Positions 46,492 to 57,152 of a DNA stretch of 64,000 nt are shown here, one piece after another (the first letter of the stretch is position 1; each line of letters starts with the position of its first letter). Source of the DNA: Chelydra serpentina (taxonomy: Eukaryota; Chordata; Testudines; Chelydridae). Where the stretch lies: assembly GCA_037349315.1 (NCBI GenBank), contig JBAIAC010000026.1, positions 6,696,001 to 6,760,000 on the forward strand, written 5' to 3'. Under the pieces are notes generated by a model. That model worked only from the letters and a program-made list of their open reading frames with translations, was not told the DNA's origin and made no database searches. The translations under genes and the position numbers were made by a program.

Positions 46492-47688
46492 CTGTGGGAG
46501 AAGAGGAGGAGACTCTTGTATGCTGGTGACGGTGATGCTACGCTGTGGGGATTGGCCCCGTGACTGAGGGGGGATGTCTTGCTTTGGGAATGGCACCATG
46601 CCATGAGAATTACACCATTCCAGCAGGCCCTGGGATCCAGGCCTTGTGGTCAGAGCCCAGACAGGGTAGCAGACATCCGTGCAAGGCTGCTGGGGAGCCG
46701 GCTGCTTTGTGAGCCAGCAAATGGGATTCCAGATGAGGAGGACAGAAGGGACATCTGTCTCGGATGGGGTGGAAAGGCTTTTTGGACTGCTTAGTGTTGC
46801 TGGTGAGTTCAGGCTCAAATTTGCCTTAATAAATCCCTGCAAGCCTTGGAAAGGGGGGACCACAGCAGTGCAAGGGAAGGGTGTCGTGCTGTGGGAAGCC
46901 TCTCGCGCCGTAGCTGAGACGGGATTTCAGCACCAATGCATAGGGAGCAGCACCATCTGTGGGGAAATGGCACCATGGTTCTGGGCTGCCCTGTTCTTTG
47001 GGAAGGGCAACATACTTGCAAAATTGCACTGCCTCGGGGCGGTAGGAGCATGCCCTGGGTAGAGGACAGCACCATCCACCAGAAATGGTCTAATGATGTG
47101 TGAATGGCACTGTAGTTTTCAAACCACCCCACAATCCTGGGCCAGGCCGAAAGAGGACAATGCTGGCTAAATGGCACACTTGTTATAAACCAGCATCATG
47201 CACCCGGGAAAGTCGCCATGTTTTGGAGAGTTGGACTTATACTGACGTACACTGTAGTGTGTACATAGCTTAGGCTATGTTACTGAGGGGTGTGAATAAG
47301 CCACCCCCGAGTGATGTAAGTTATAATGACCTAAACACGGTGTGGAGAGTGTTACGTTGGCAGGAGAGCTTCTGCACCTCAGTAAGCTCTGTAGCGTAGC
47401 CATTGCCTTAGTCTTCATTGCCCATGGATCTGATTAGAGCACTCCATGGATGGCACATTGCTTGGAGGTAGGCTACAAGGCTTAGGGGAATAGAACCACA
47501 TTTTTATCCTGCATTCTGCAGAAGATAGGGCCACATGGAAAAGAACCAGGAGGGACTAGGGAGCACAGAAGCGTTTAATGATTAGGAGACCTACTGTACC
47601 ACTGGGAACCCAGCCTCAACCCCTGCTGGTCCCCATTGTGGCAGAACGTGATTGTGGGAGGACCATCAAACCCAGGTCTAACACTTAC

Positions 47689-47788
47689 ATGGTTGCATTG
47701 TTGTAGCCCGAGTCGGTTTCAATTACGTGCAGCCCGTATGCCTCTTCCTTGATGATGAGCGTGCTAACCACAGCTAAGGCTGGCAGTC
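47689..47788 (-). CDS. ADGRG5: ADGRG5 exon 11 (TM4 and ECL2)
   Basis: Acceptor CCCCCACAG|GA, donor ACCAT|GTAAGT. It reads (G)LPALAVVSTLIIKEEA then YGLHVIETDSGYNNAT, finishing TM4 and giving a second extracellular loop with an NAT glycosylation site. The loop is about 10 residues shorter than I expect for human ADGRG5. 100 nt, phase 1 in and 2 out, exactly bridging exons 10 and 12. Confidence 0.9.
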
Positions 47789-48481
47789 CTGTGGGGGCAG
47801 GAGATACACACTGACTCAACATAAGAAGGACCCAAGTAATCGGAGGGTAGGAAACTGGGTAGCATAGGAGGGAAGAGAAGTATATTGGAGGAAGGAAAAA
47901 ATCCAGTAAGGTGATGGAATATGGGGCCATTTTTGAGAGCAGAAACACAAAGGCAGGCCGTGGCTCTGTGAGCACGATGCAGATATGTCCCTCAAAAAAG
48001 TTTCTGCTGTCCCAGCACACTCCAGATAAACCAGGCTGTCTTATATTAGATGCTGGTAGGGCACTGTAGATTCCCTCCCCCACACCCCTGTCATGCATGG
48101 AAAACATAGACATGAGAGGTGGGCCCCATCAAAACCCCTGAGCATTTGGGGAGGGGATTACAATGCAACAAGCTAATGCATTGCAAACAGACCATTGCTC
48201 TATAATTCTAGGGAGGTGGGGCTAGAGCCATGGACCTCTGGCTCTCAGAATACAGCTAAAGGAGCACTTTGATCAGTAGTAGACAGCCTGCCTCCCACAG
48301 GCCAATGCCTGGCTCTGACCTCCCCCCAGATCTTGAGCGATTGAAATGTGGGTACATCTCTCACTGGAATCTGGTGCCACTGCAGGGAGTGCAGCGGAAG
48401 GGCTGTGGTTTTGGCGGGAGGGACAGAGCTCCTCGTGGGTTGTGAGGGAGGCATCTTTCTGGGGAGAGAGCCTGCACTTAG

Positions 48482-48659
48482 AATCATAGAATCTCAGGGT
48501 TGGAAGGGACCTCAGGAGGTCATGTAGTCCAACCCCCTGCTCAAAGCAGGACCAATCCCCAATTTTTGCCCCAGATCCTTAAATGGCCCCCTCAAGGATT
48601 GAACTCACAACCCTGGGTTTAGCAGGCCAATGCTCAAACCACTGAGCTATCCCTCCCCC
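48482..48659 (-). mobile_element. CryI-type tRNA-derived SINE at the exon 10 splice donor
   Basis: On the minus strand: GGGAGGGATAGCTCAGTGGT (A box), GGTTGTGAGTTCAATCC (B box), then a CR1 tail ending GAGATTCTATGATTC. It is full-length, in the same orientation as ADGRG5, and begins about 7 bases inside intron 10. Flanking TAAGT copies (48661-48665 and 48476-48480 on the complement) are the likely target duplication and include part of the donor GTAAGT. Confidence 0.88.
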
Positions 48660-48666
48660 GACTTAC

Positions 48667-48935
48667 CCCAGCCAACAGCGCACAGCTTGAGGACGTATCG
48701 CCTGATGTACACGTTGTAGACTTTGATCAAGAGCAGGTAGAGGTGGAAGCCCTCGACGGCCATCCAGGTCAAGCAGCAGAGCAGAGCGTAGTGGAGGAAG
48801 GCGGCAGTGCCTTTGCAGAGCCACGTGGAGCGAACCGCCGCCAGGGGCTCGCTGAGCAGGAAGGAGCCGTTGAGCAAGAAGAGGGCGCCCAGCAGGTTCA
48901 TGTGGATTTTGGTTGTATAATCTCGGCTCTTCTTC
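48667..48935 (-). CDS. ADGRG5: ADGRG5 exon 10 (ICL1, TM2, TM3, start of TM4)
   Basis: Acceptor CATTTTAG|GA, donor TGGG|GTAAGT. It encodes (R)KKSRDYTTKIHMNLL, TM2 (GALFLLNGSFLLSEPLA), the TM3 disulfide Cys (STWLCKG), TM3 (LHYALLCCLTWMAVEGF) and HLYLLLIKVYNVYIRR leading to TM4. 269 nt, phase 2 in and 1 out. This is the most conserved exon; LHYALL.CLTWMA.EG.NLYLLL and YIRRYV.KL are shared with ADGRG5 rather than ADGRG1 or ADGRG3. A SINE abuts its donor and a CR1 tail lies 60 bases before its acceptor. Confidence 0.95.
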
Positions 48936-48994
48936 CTAAAATGAACACCGCGACTAGAACTCGGTTCCTTCTGACTGCCCTCGAAATGGGGATC

Positions 48995-49080
48995 ATAGAA
49001 TCCTAGAATCTCAGGGTTGGAAGGGACCTCAGGAGGTCATCTAGTCCCACCCCCTGCTCAAAGCAGGACCAACCCCAACA
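48995..49080 (-). repeat. CR1/CryI tail fragment in intron 9
   Basis: TCCTAGAATCTCAGGGTTGG, CCTCAGGAGGTCATCTAGTC and TGCTCAAAGCAGGACCAACC are the reversed LINE tail without a SINE head. It lies about 60 bases upstream of exon 10. Confidence 0.85.
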
Positions 49081-49356
49081 ACGGGATGGGAGGGGGTGCA
49101 AAGCAGGCAACGCAATCCACTCCTGCCCTACCGAGCCCTTCCACCTGGAACATCCCCTCCAGTCAGCGTGTGCTGCAGGAGAACCCCAGAGCTGTGTCAT
49201 CTTGATAGGCCCCACGTTGCGGGGTGTTTGGAAGTGTCCTGTCCCTTCCTTGGGGGCTGAGTCCATAAGACCACGCGGCAATACACAGGCAGTGCACACT
49301 GAGTCCAGGTCTGTATTAGAACCATTGGCCACTCTAGCAAGGGGTGTGACTTTTAT

Positions 49357-49995
49357 TCTATTTCTTTATAGGCTTATAGGGGCTGCAGCCTGGGGCTCTA
49401 GCTCAAGGGGGGGTCCCCGCAAAACTAAATCACAGGCAGCGGTCTTTGGGGCGCTCAGGCTGCCTGCCCTGGCCTCACGCTGCTCCCAGAAGCGGCTGGC
49501 TGCTGGCACGTCTCTCCGGCCTCTGGCGGGGCAGGAGGCGGCTCCACGCACTGCCCCCGCCCCCAGCACCGTCCCTGCAGCTCCCATTGGCTGGGAACCC
49601 CCTCCTGCACCCGGGAGCCAGCCAATGGGAGCTGCGGGGCAGCACTTGCAAGTGCAGGCAGCGCACCGAGACACGCTGTCCCCCTCCTTCCAGGGGTGCC
49701 AGCAGCCAGCCGCTTCCGGGAGCAGTGTGGGGCCAGTGCAGGCAGCCTGAGCCCTACTGCACCACCGGCTGGGAGCCACCTGTGGTAAGTGACTCCCAGC
49801 TGGAGCCTACACTTCGCACCCCCCCACGCCTCCCCCCAGCCCCCTTCCCCAGGTCAGAACCCCCTCCTGAACCCAAACTCCCTCCCAGACCCTGCACCCC
49901 AAACCCCTGCCCCAGCCCCCTCCTGCACCAAACTCCCTCCCAGGAAGACGACTTATATACAGGGGCCCCACAAGATCGAATAGCCCCGGGCCCAC
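49357..49995. repeat. GC-rich dispersed repeat in intron 9
   Basis: Contains CCCATTGGCTGGGAACC and its near complement AGCCAATGGGAGC as an inverted pair (49581-49635), a donor-like GTGGTAAGTGA and a C-rich degenerate CCCCAAACCCC tract. The pattern (CATTGG pair, GGTAA, C-rich tract) recurs in the hAT-type element at 51046, so the two are related nonautonomous elements. Long open frames here come from GC bias. Confidence 0.5.
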
Positions 49996-50186
49996 AGGAG
50001 AGTTAAGCCGGCAAGTGTAACTCTCCAACGTATCCCGGGTGTAACCCCAGGGGCCTCAGTAGGGCGTCCCCATCAGGGACGAATTTGGTTTAGCATCTCT
50101 CTTGAGGGAGCCCCTGTTGATTCAGCTCAGCTGGGCACTCCCCTCCCCCCCAAATACTGGCGGGCTCTGCCCAGCAACGGGGTTAC

Positions 50187-50308
50187 CTGGAGGCGAGGTA
50201 GTGGAGGACGGTGAAAAGCGAGGCAGCAGCCGAGACACTGCAGCCCACCATGGAGATGTAGGTGAGAGGAGCCAGGATGGCCTCAGCTATGGGCGTGGAG
50301 GAGATTTT
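50187..50308 (-). CDS. ADGRG5: ADGRG5 exon 9 (end of tethered agonist, TM1)
   Basis: Acceptor CCCATGCAG|AA, donor CTCCAG|GTAACC. It reads KISSTPIAEAILAPLTYISM then VGCSVSAAASLFTVLHYL, containing TM1 at about residues 293-318; LAPLTYIS.VGCS matches human ADGRG5 closely. Phase 0 in, 2 out, 122 nt. Confidence 0.93.
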
Positions 50309-50406
50309 CTGCATGGGAGGAGGAGGGGAAGGGGTGAGGAATGAACGTAGCCCTTTGGCCCTGGTACTCGGCCTTCCCGGCCGCCCTGGACTTTCATCCT
50401 CCCCTA

Positions 50407-50512
50407 GGGTGACCAGCTAGACAGTGTGAAAAATCAGGACGGGGTGGGGAGTAATAGGTAAGAAAAATTCCCAAATATCGGGACTGTATAAAATGAGGAC
50501 AGCGGGTCACCC
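50407..50512 (-). mobile_element. TA-flanked MITE, copy 4
   Basis: TA|GGGTGACCAG...GGGTCACCC|TA; inside the signature is reversed (AGAAAAATTCCCAAATATCG). Intron 8 of ADGRG5. Confidence 0.8.
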
Positions 50513-50643
50513 TATTCTACCCTCAGACCCCTCCGGCTTCTTCAGGCCTGGAGCCTGTTCCACCCCCACACCTCGGCACCCGTCCCTGAGGCTGATGGAC
50601 GGCACGGCTCCGAGGGGGAGAGGGGGGAACCGCCTCAAAGCTA

Positions 50644-50769
50644 GGGTGACCAGATCCTGGTTTTATAGGGACAGTCCTGGTATTTGGGGCTTTTTCTTAT
50701 ATGGGCTCCAATTCCCCCCCCCCCCCCCCCACCATCCTGATTTTTCACACTTTCTCTCTCTGGTCACCC
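50644..50769 (+). mobile_element. TA-flanked MITE, copy 5
   Basis: TA|GGGTGACCAGATCC...TCTGGTCACCC|TA, with TTTTATAGGGACAGTCCTGG and a long C run. Lies 131 bases from copy 4, in opposite orientation. Confidence 0.85.
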
Positions 50770-51045
50770 TACTCAAAGCTCAACCCCCCGTCCTGACCCT
50801 GTGAGGCGGGCTGGTCAGCAGGTCCAAGAGGAGGGGTGAGAAGGTGTGGGGGCGGGGCAGTGTAACCCGTGTGGGGGTGCACCCCCCCCCTCCGCCAGTG
50901 TAACTGAGGTTGTGGAGCGAGGCGTGAAAGAGGAAGGGAAATGGAAGTGGGGCTCGTGGTGGAGCACTGAGGGTGGCTGGTGGGGAATGAGTCAGGGAGA
51001 ACGCGAACAGGAAGCAGCCCCGGGAGAGGGAGGAGGGCTTTAGAG

Positions 51046-51918
51046 CAGCGGTTTTCAAACCGCGGGTCACGACCCAGTGTCAGGCACAGGGTCGCGGTGG
51101 CTCTGGTCAGCACCGCCGATCGGGCTGGTAGCAGTCCCGTCTGTGGCGCTGCCTGGCTAAGGCAGGCTAGTCCCTACCTCTTCTGACACCGCGCTGTGCC
51201 CCGGAAGCAGCCAGCAGCAGGTCCAGCTCCTAGGCAGGGGGGCCACAGGGCTCCGTGCGCTGCCCCTGCCCCGAGCACCGGCTCTGCACTCCCATTGGCC
51301 AGGAACCAAGCTGGGAGGCAGTGCCTGCAGGCGAGAGCTGCGTGGAGCTGCTTGCGCGCCTCCGCCTAGGAGCCGGACCTGCTGCTGGCTGCTTCCAGGG
51401 CGCAGCGTGGTCCTTGGTGCCAGGACAGGCAGGAAGCTGCCTCTGCACCCCCGCTGCACCGCTGACCGGGAGCTGCCTGAGGTAAACCCCAACCCTGCGC
51501 CCCAATCCCCTGCCCTAGCCCTGAGCCCCTCCAACCCGGAGCCCCTTCTTTCATCCCTGGCCCCACCCCAGAGCCTTGTCCCCTTCCCACACCCCAACTC
51601 CCAGCCCTAACCCCCGCCCCCGCCAATCTGGATTCCCCTCCTGCACCCCAAACCCGTCGTCCCTGGCCCCACCCCAGCGCCTGCACCCCCATCCCAGAGC
51701 CCTGACCCCCTCCCACACCCCAACCCCCTGCTCCAGCCCAGGGCCCCCTCCCGCACCCTGAACTCCTCATTCCCAGCCCCACCCCGCACCCCAACCCTCA
51801 TCCCCAGCCCTGAGCCCCTCCCACACCCCAAACCCCTCATCCCCAGCTCCGCTGGGTCGTGGGAATCAACAATTTTCTTCAACTGGGTTGCCAGAAAAAA
51901 AAAGTTTGAAAACCACAA
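51046..51918. mobile_element. Nonautonomous hAT-type element, 8-bp duplication, intron 8
   Basis: Inverted ends CAGCGGTTTTCAAAC and (complement) TTGTGGTTTTCAAAC are flanked by identical CTTTAGAG (51038-51045 and 51919-51926). 873 bases. The interior has a CCCATTGGCC motif and a long C-rich degenerate tract (CCCCAACCCC, CCCCAGAGCC) responsible for spurious open frames on both strands. Confidence 0.88.
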
Positions 51919-52045
51919 CTTTAGAGCACCTGAGAGACAGGGACTGAGAGGGAGCAAAGACTGTGTCTGACGGCTGGGGGGCAGGGGGAGAGCCTCATAC
52001 ACCCCCAAACAGAGCAAGAGCAGGGGGGAGAAGCAGCCTTCCTAC

Positions 52046-52152
52046 CAGCAGCACGGCGAAGTAGGTCAGGTGTTCACACTGGCACAACACTACTTTGTGT
52101 TCGTGGCTGGTCCTGCAGCCAGCGCTGCTCCAGTTCCCCAGGCTGCCGTTGT
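52046..52152 (-). CDS. ADGRG5: ADGRG5 exon 8 (GPS and tethered peptide)
   Basis: Acceptor CTCTTGCAG|AC, donor CTGCTG|GTAGGA. It reads (D)NGSLGNWSSAGCRTS then VVLCQCEHLTYFAVLL. GNWSSAGC, LCQC and EHLTYF form the GPS; cleavage is expected between Leu and Thr of HLT (about residues 275/276), leaving TYFAVLL as the start of the tethered agonist. All GPS cysteines are present (with exon 7). Phase 1 in, 0 out. Confidence 0.95.
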
Positions 52153-53253
52153 CTGCAAGAGGGAGAAACGGCCTTCAGGAAAGCAGCCCCTGGCCACAGA
52201 GCAGTGAGGCAGAGCCTCCGGAGAGCCCAGAGGCAACATTTTCCAAAGCACCGACTCGCTTAGGAGCCCCCGGCCTATTGATTTTCCATGGGGCTTCGGC
52301 GCTTTTGAAAACGTTACCCCACAGCAGAAACAATCCGAGTGTGGGGCAAGGTGTGATCTCGGGTGTGGCTGCTGCGGCGTGGGGGTGTGGACGCTAGACA
52401 TGGGCCGGCGTTGGGATCGGGGTTCTGTTGTTCAGGGCTACGCAGCGCTAGGGCTCACGTGGGTTGGTGCCCAACCCTGGAGAGCTGTTCTCAAGGCATG
52501 CAGTGGAGGGAAGGAATACAGCTAGCAGGACAAACTGTCCCCCACGCTGCTCTCAAATCCTGCACCAGAGAGACAGCTTGCGCCCCGTCCCCCCTCCCTG
52601 CACCCTCCCCTGCAATCCCCCAAGATCCAGCCCTGGGCACCTAGAGACCCTCTAAGAGCAGGGAGCCTCCAGTTCTCAGGGGCAAGGACCTTGGAGCAGT
52701 TTTTTGCTGCCTTCTGCAGCGCGGGGGGCAGGTCACTTGCCGGGTTTAGCTGGATGCATCTCATTTAATTCCCAGCCCTTGCAGGGTCCGGGCACTGGTG
52801 GAACCCGGGTCCCTGTTCTCTGCCTGTGGCACACCGCTGTTCAGTCTGGGGGCTGTAACATCCCGCTCTACGGGTGGTGGTTTGGGGCTTGGTTGTGTGT
52901 TTAGTGGCCGATGATCCATGAGGCTGGCCAGCCTAGAGGACCTGGGGGGGTCCCTTCTGGCCTTAAATGCCATGGCCCTGGGTCTCTCTAGGACTCCTTC
53001 CTTGGAAGCAGGGCATACAAATGGGAGTTGCTTTCACAAGCCTGTGGGAGGCGCCTGTGCCCTGCTTGGCTTTTTGCAGGTGGCTCTGGCTGACCTGGGC
53101 CCACTCTCCACTCCCTTTGTGTGTGACCATGGCAGTCCCTCAGGAAACCCCTGAGGGGTGTGGGGTTTAGTCCTCCAACAGGTGCCAGTGTGGGTCTCCA
53201 TATAGCCCTGCGATCGCCCAGGCTCTGTGCACAGCGTGGGGGCCTCTCCACTA

Positions 53254-53374
53254 AGGTGACCAGATGTCCCAATTTTATAGGGACAGTCCCAATTTTGGGG
53301 TCTTTTTCTTATATAGGCTCCTATTACCCCCCCTCCCCCTGTCCCAATTTTTCTCACTTGCTGTCTGGTCACCC
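53254..53374 (+). mobile_element. TA-flanked MITE, copy 6
   Basis: TA|AGGTGACCAGATGTCCCAA...TCTGGTCACCC|TA; intact interior. Intron 7 of ADGRG5. Confidence 0.85.
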
Positions 53375-53818
53375 TACTCTCCACAGGCAGCAGGGTGCGG
53401 AGGAGGGTTTGGCAGCTTGTTGCCGCTCTGGGATGGCAGGAGGATGCTTGTCGCTGGGAGCCGAGGAAGGTCGGGGTTCCCAAGTTCTCCTGGCAAGGTG
53501 GCTGGGGTGAGTATAGCCGGGCAGCAGACAGGGATGGTCATAGCATGAAACCCCAGAGTCTGTCTGGGAAACTGCAGCTGTATGTTTGGTCCTTAGGTCC
53601 CCCTGGCAATGCGCTCGCCATTGAATGACTCCCACCATCACCCTTGTGCCTCTTCCTCGTTCCTTGCATGCATGGACTCTCTCTCCGGGTGCCTGGCAGA
53701 GGGACCTTTGCAGGCCCCACTGAGGTCTGGGGATGCTTTACCTGAACCCAGGGCAAGAGTGACCTGTAACTGCCCAAGCGGTTTCTCTGTAGCGCGATGC
53801 CGTGAGTGCTCTAATTAC

Positions 53819-53861
53819 CTGTTCCTTCCACCCAAAAGACGCAGGTCGCACTTGAGTTATC
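53819..53861 (-). CDS. ADGRG5: ADGRG5 exon 7 (GAIN, CVFW microexon)
   Basis: A 43-nt exon: acceptor CCCCAACCAG|GAT, donor GAACAG|GTAATT. It reads DNSSATCVFWVEGT(D), giving the obligatory CxFW of the GPS/GAIN core (human TCVFWKEGA) and an NSS glycosylation site. Phase 0 in and 1 out fit exons 6 and 8 exactly. No other segment of this intron supplies CxFW. Confidence 0.9.
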
Positions 53862-54961
53862 CTGGTTGGGGGTGGGAGGGAGAAAATAGGAGGCACATGG
53901 TGAGGGGTCTGTGCTCCCTTAGTTCCAAGCAATGTACGTAACCGGGGCTCATGAGGGACCAGTTTTGTGACTGGTCCCTCCTGCCTACGCTGCATTGTTC
54001 CCTGCAGCATGTTCCCCAGCACTTTTTCCTGCCCACTGTTAACATGAAGCCCCATCACAGGAGTCCACTACATCCCTTGGGAGACTCTTCCACAGTGGAG
54101 TGAGGAACTATTTGACAGTTAATCAGTTTCATCCCATTACTCCGAGTTAGTAATAATACCCCTGGGAGTAATAATACCCTTTGGAGTACCCTGCGCTCTT
54201 TTCTTTCTTTCCCTCTGCTTACACTTAGATTTTCAGCTGGTGTAAATTAGCGTAGCAGATTTACACCAGGTGAGGATCTGGCCCTCCATGCTTACCAAGC
54301 AGTTGTCTTGGAGCTCCTTCGTCCTTTGGCCATTCTGCTTTGCAATCTTTTCCTCTAAATCCCCGTAATTAGTTCATTGCTGCTCTCTGGCGTGTCTCCA
54401 ATATAGCCGAGAGCATTCTCCATAGAGCACAAACGTCAAATGGTTTCCTCCTACCTCTGCACAGTTTGGTTACATTGCATCGTGCCCACTTGGCGGGCAC
54501 GTCTCTCCCACCTGCTCCCCAAAGACAACATGCATGCGGGCTGACCCTCAGTCTCCGCAATGCTTCACCAAGAAGAGTTGGCAGGGGTCAGTGGGGCTGC
54601 ACTGGGTTTGTGATTAAAAACAAACCAACCGCCACACGCCTTCTTGGTTGCTATGAGCCAGATCCTCCCCACCCCTCTCTCCCATAGCTCCAGGTGGGGT
54701 CAAAGGAGAGACGTATTTCCAAAGCCCCCCTCCATCCCTGCAGCAGCTACTCTGTTTTCTGCTACAGCTTCTGCCTCAGCTAGAACTCCTCCTAGGGAGC
54801 ACACACGGGCATGCCTGCTGCATCCCCTCGATCCCTCCTCCACACCAGGCCAGTTCTGCTGGGTGGTACAGAGCAGGGGAGATCTTGCTCTTAGCCTGCC
54901 GTTCCTTGCCAGGCCCTTAGCACCTGAGCACACTGCTAGCAGGGAGCAGGGATTACATCCC

Positions 54962-55665
54962 TCTTTGGGATCATAGAATCTCAGGGTTGGAAGGGACCTC
55001 AGGAGGTCATCTAGTCCAACCCCCTGCTCAAAGCAGGACCAACCCCAACTAAATCATCCCAGCCAGGGCTTTGTCAAGCCTGACCTTAAAAACCTCTAAG
55101 GAAGGAGATTTCATCATCTCCCTAGGTTACCCATTCCAGTGCTTCACCACCCTACTAGTGAAAAAGTTTTTCCTGATATCCAACCTAGACCTCCCCCACT
55201 GCAACTTGAGACCATTACTCCTTGTTCTGTCATCTTCTACCACTGAGAATAGTCTAGATCCATCCTCTTTGGAACCCCCTTCAGGTAGTTGAAGGCTGCT
55301 ATCAAATTCCCCCCTCATTCTTCTCTTCTGCAGGCTAAACAATCCCAGTTCCCTCCGCCTCTCCTCATAGGACATGTGCTCCAGCCCCCTAATCATTTTT
55401 GTTGCCCTCCGCTGGACTCTTTCCAATTTATCCACATCCTTCTTGTAGTGTGGGGCCCAAAACTGGACACAGTACTCCAAATGAGGCCTCACCAGTGCCG
55501 AATAGAGGGGGAATGATCACGGCCCTCGATCTGCTGGCAATGCCCCTACTTATACAGCCCAAAATGCCATTAGCCTTCTTGGCAACAAGGGCACACTGTT
55601 GACTCATATTCAGCTTTTCGTCCACTGTAAGCCCTAGGTCCTTTTCTGCAGAACTGGGCAGGCAG
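54962..55665 (-). mobile_element. CR1 LINE, 5'-truncated, intron 6
   Basis: The minus frame at 55127-55492 reads [20 protein letters not shown] then [20 protein letters not shown], nearly identical to the C-terminal part of the full-length copy at 31680, with a 3' UTR ending at 54970 (GAGATTCTATGATCC). The upstream part reaches [16 protein letters not shown] near 55640. Same young subfamily; broken by small indels. Confidence 0.93.
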
Positions 55666-55931
55666 TTAATGGTGCCGGGGCTCAGGGAGGGGGAGCTCCT
55701 TATGCGCTCGCTCCCACCTCTTTGCACACCTAGGCAGATAGATACTGGCCCAAATCCACCCTTCCGGCAGCAGGTTGAATTCCCATTGGGTTTCAAGAGC
55801 CCTGGCTGTTCCTGAGACTTCAGCTACACTGACCTCCCCTCTCCAGTGTCCTGGAGAGCTATTTGCCTTCCCTCGCCCAGAGAGCGGTCGCTGCTGTTAA
55901 ATGCCTTTGTGGGCCATGATCACCAGCTCAC

Positions 55932-56048
55932 CAGCGTTTTGTTGTGCCAGAACCGGATCTCCACAGGCTCGCTGAGGTTGGTGACGCTGGTGTTCTCAAG
56001 GGTGGCCCCCAAGATGTCATTGTTCAGCAGGGAACTGTTCTTCCCGTC
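55932..56048 (-). CDS. ADGRG5: ADGRG5 exon 6 (GAIN domain)
   Basis: Acceptor GGCTTTGCAG|GAC, donor ACGCTG|GTGAGC. 39 codons: DGKNSSLLNNDILGATLENT then SVTNLSEPVEIRFWHNKTL. Human ADGRG5 has NSSLLNN and a matching PV.I.FWHN block. Four N-X-S/T sites (NSS, NTS, NLS, NKT). Phase 0 in and out. Confidence 0.95.
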
Positions 56049-56990
56049 CTGCAAAGCCAGAGCAGAAGAAACAATGCGCAGATCCCAAAAGGCTCTTACC
56101 GGGAGTGGGGAGGTCACTGGGATTGGGAGCCTTTCACCTGCAGGTGACCAACGCTGCTCCTATCCAGGGGCAATCTGCTGGCCTATGTGCAATGAGTTTG
56201 TTGGTCTCAATCCAGTTCCTTGCAGGCAGGTGCTCGCCTTGCAAACCTCCCACACCACAATGCTTAACCATTTCGTCAGGGAGGCCGTGGACGGAATGGA
56301 CAGAGAGGCCGAACTACCCTTCCACTCCAAGAGGTGTCCCTCCGTGATGCATCTTACGGGAGTTGCACAGAGACGTTTCCATTGCTGCTGCCCATGTTAT
56401 ACCTGAGATTCCTCTATGCTGCATGTGTGGGTGTTGTGGGCACCTGCATGTCATATGTTAATGAAAGGATCCAGCTAGATAGACGGATGGACTAGAGACA
56501 TCATCCTGCTCATCTCATTGAAATGCCGGTGCTTAGCATTGGTTGTCATAGGGGGCTGCAGGAGCCAATTGGTGAGCCAAGGCCAGACAAGTCTTGCTGT
56601 TGCTTGACCATGGGCTGACCACATCATCTTTACAGATTCCTGGGGCTTTAATGACCAGCAGAGGGGCATTACCCTGGGGTTCCCCAGGACAATTCCAATA
56701 TACCTGGGGCCCTTGCCTGCTCTAAATTCCCCTGCACTTCCAATTGGATATGGCATTCCTCTCGACTTCTGTGCCGTAAATGAGCAAACCGTCATGCAGG
56801 GCTGCCGCGTGCTGTTAAGCAGCTGCCGTGCTCCATCTGCATCTCGGCGTTGGGGAAGGGCCCCAGGTGTATGGTCTCGTGCATTCGTCTGGACAGCGCT
56901 TCGAAAGACAGGGGCTGCATACATGCAAACGAATGTCATTTCACCGCTTCCCCAACCCACCCACGCTGGTAAAACTTCAGAGTGTCTAAC

Positions 56991-57152
56991 CTGGAACAGG
57001 CACGGGGTGTTGAGATAAACGCAGATGAGCTTCATTTCTGCCGCTCTACTCCGGCCTTTCGGCACCAGTGCAGCTGGGAAACGCATGGAGTGTTGGGTTC
57101 GTTTTTTCTCTCTGGACTTGGACTCCAAGGTTGAAGCATTCCCAGGCGCAAA
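56991..57152 (-). CDS. ADGRG5: ADGRG5 exon 5 (GAIN domain)
   Basis: Acceptor CATTTGTCAG|TTT, donor TTCCAG|GTTAGA. 54 codons: FAPGNASTLESKSREKKRT, then MRFPAALVPKGRSRAAEMKL and ICVYLNTPCLFQ. The FPA.L...R..E..LIC.Y pattern is that of human ADGRG5. The basic stretch near the start is unusual. Phase 0 in and out. Confidence 0.9.

Noticed and set aside
51366..52017. Several frames of 100-146 codons rich in Gly or Pro
   Set aside because: They lie in the degenerate C-rich tract of a hAT-type element and repeat the tract in all frames.
53741..53763. A 23-nt minus-strand microexon reading VTLALGS with AG and GT borders
   Set aside because: It lacks the required CxFW. The segment at 53819-53861 supplies CVFW with the same phases, so this one is a chance splice-site pair.
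55127..55492. 121-residue frame resembling a reverse transcriptase
   Set aside because: It is the C-terminal piece of a truncated CR1 copy in an ADGRG5 intron, not a host gene.
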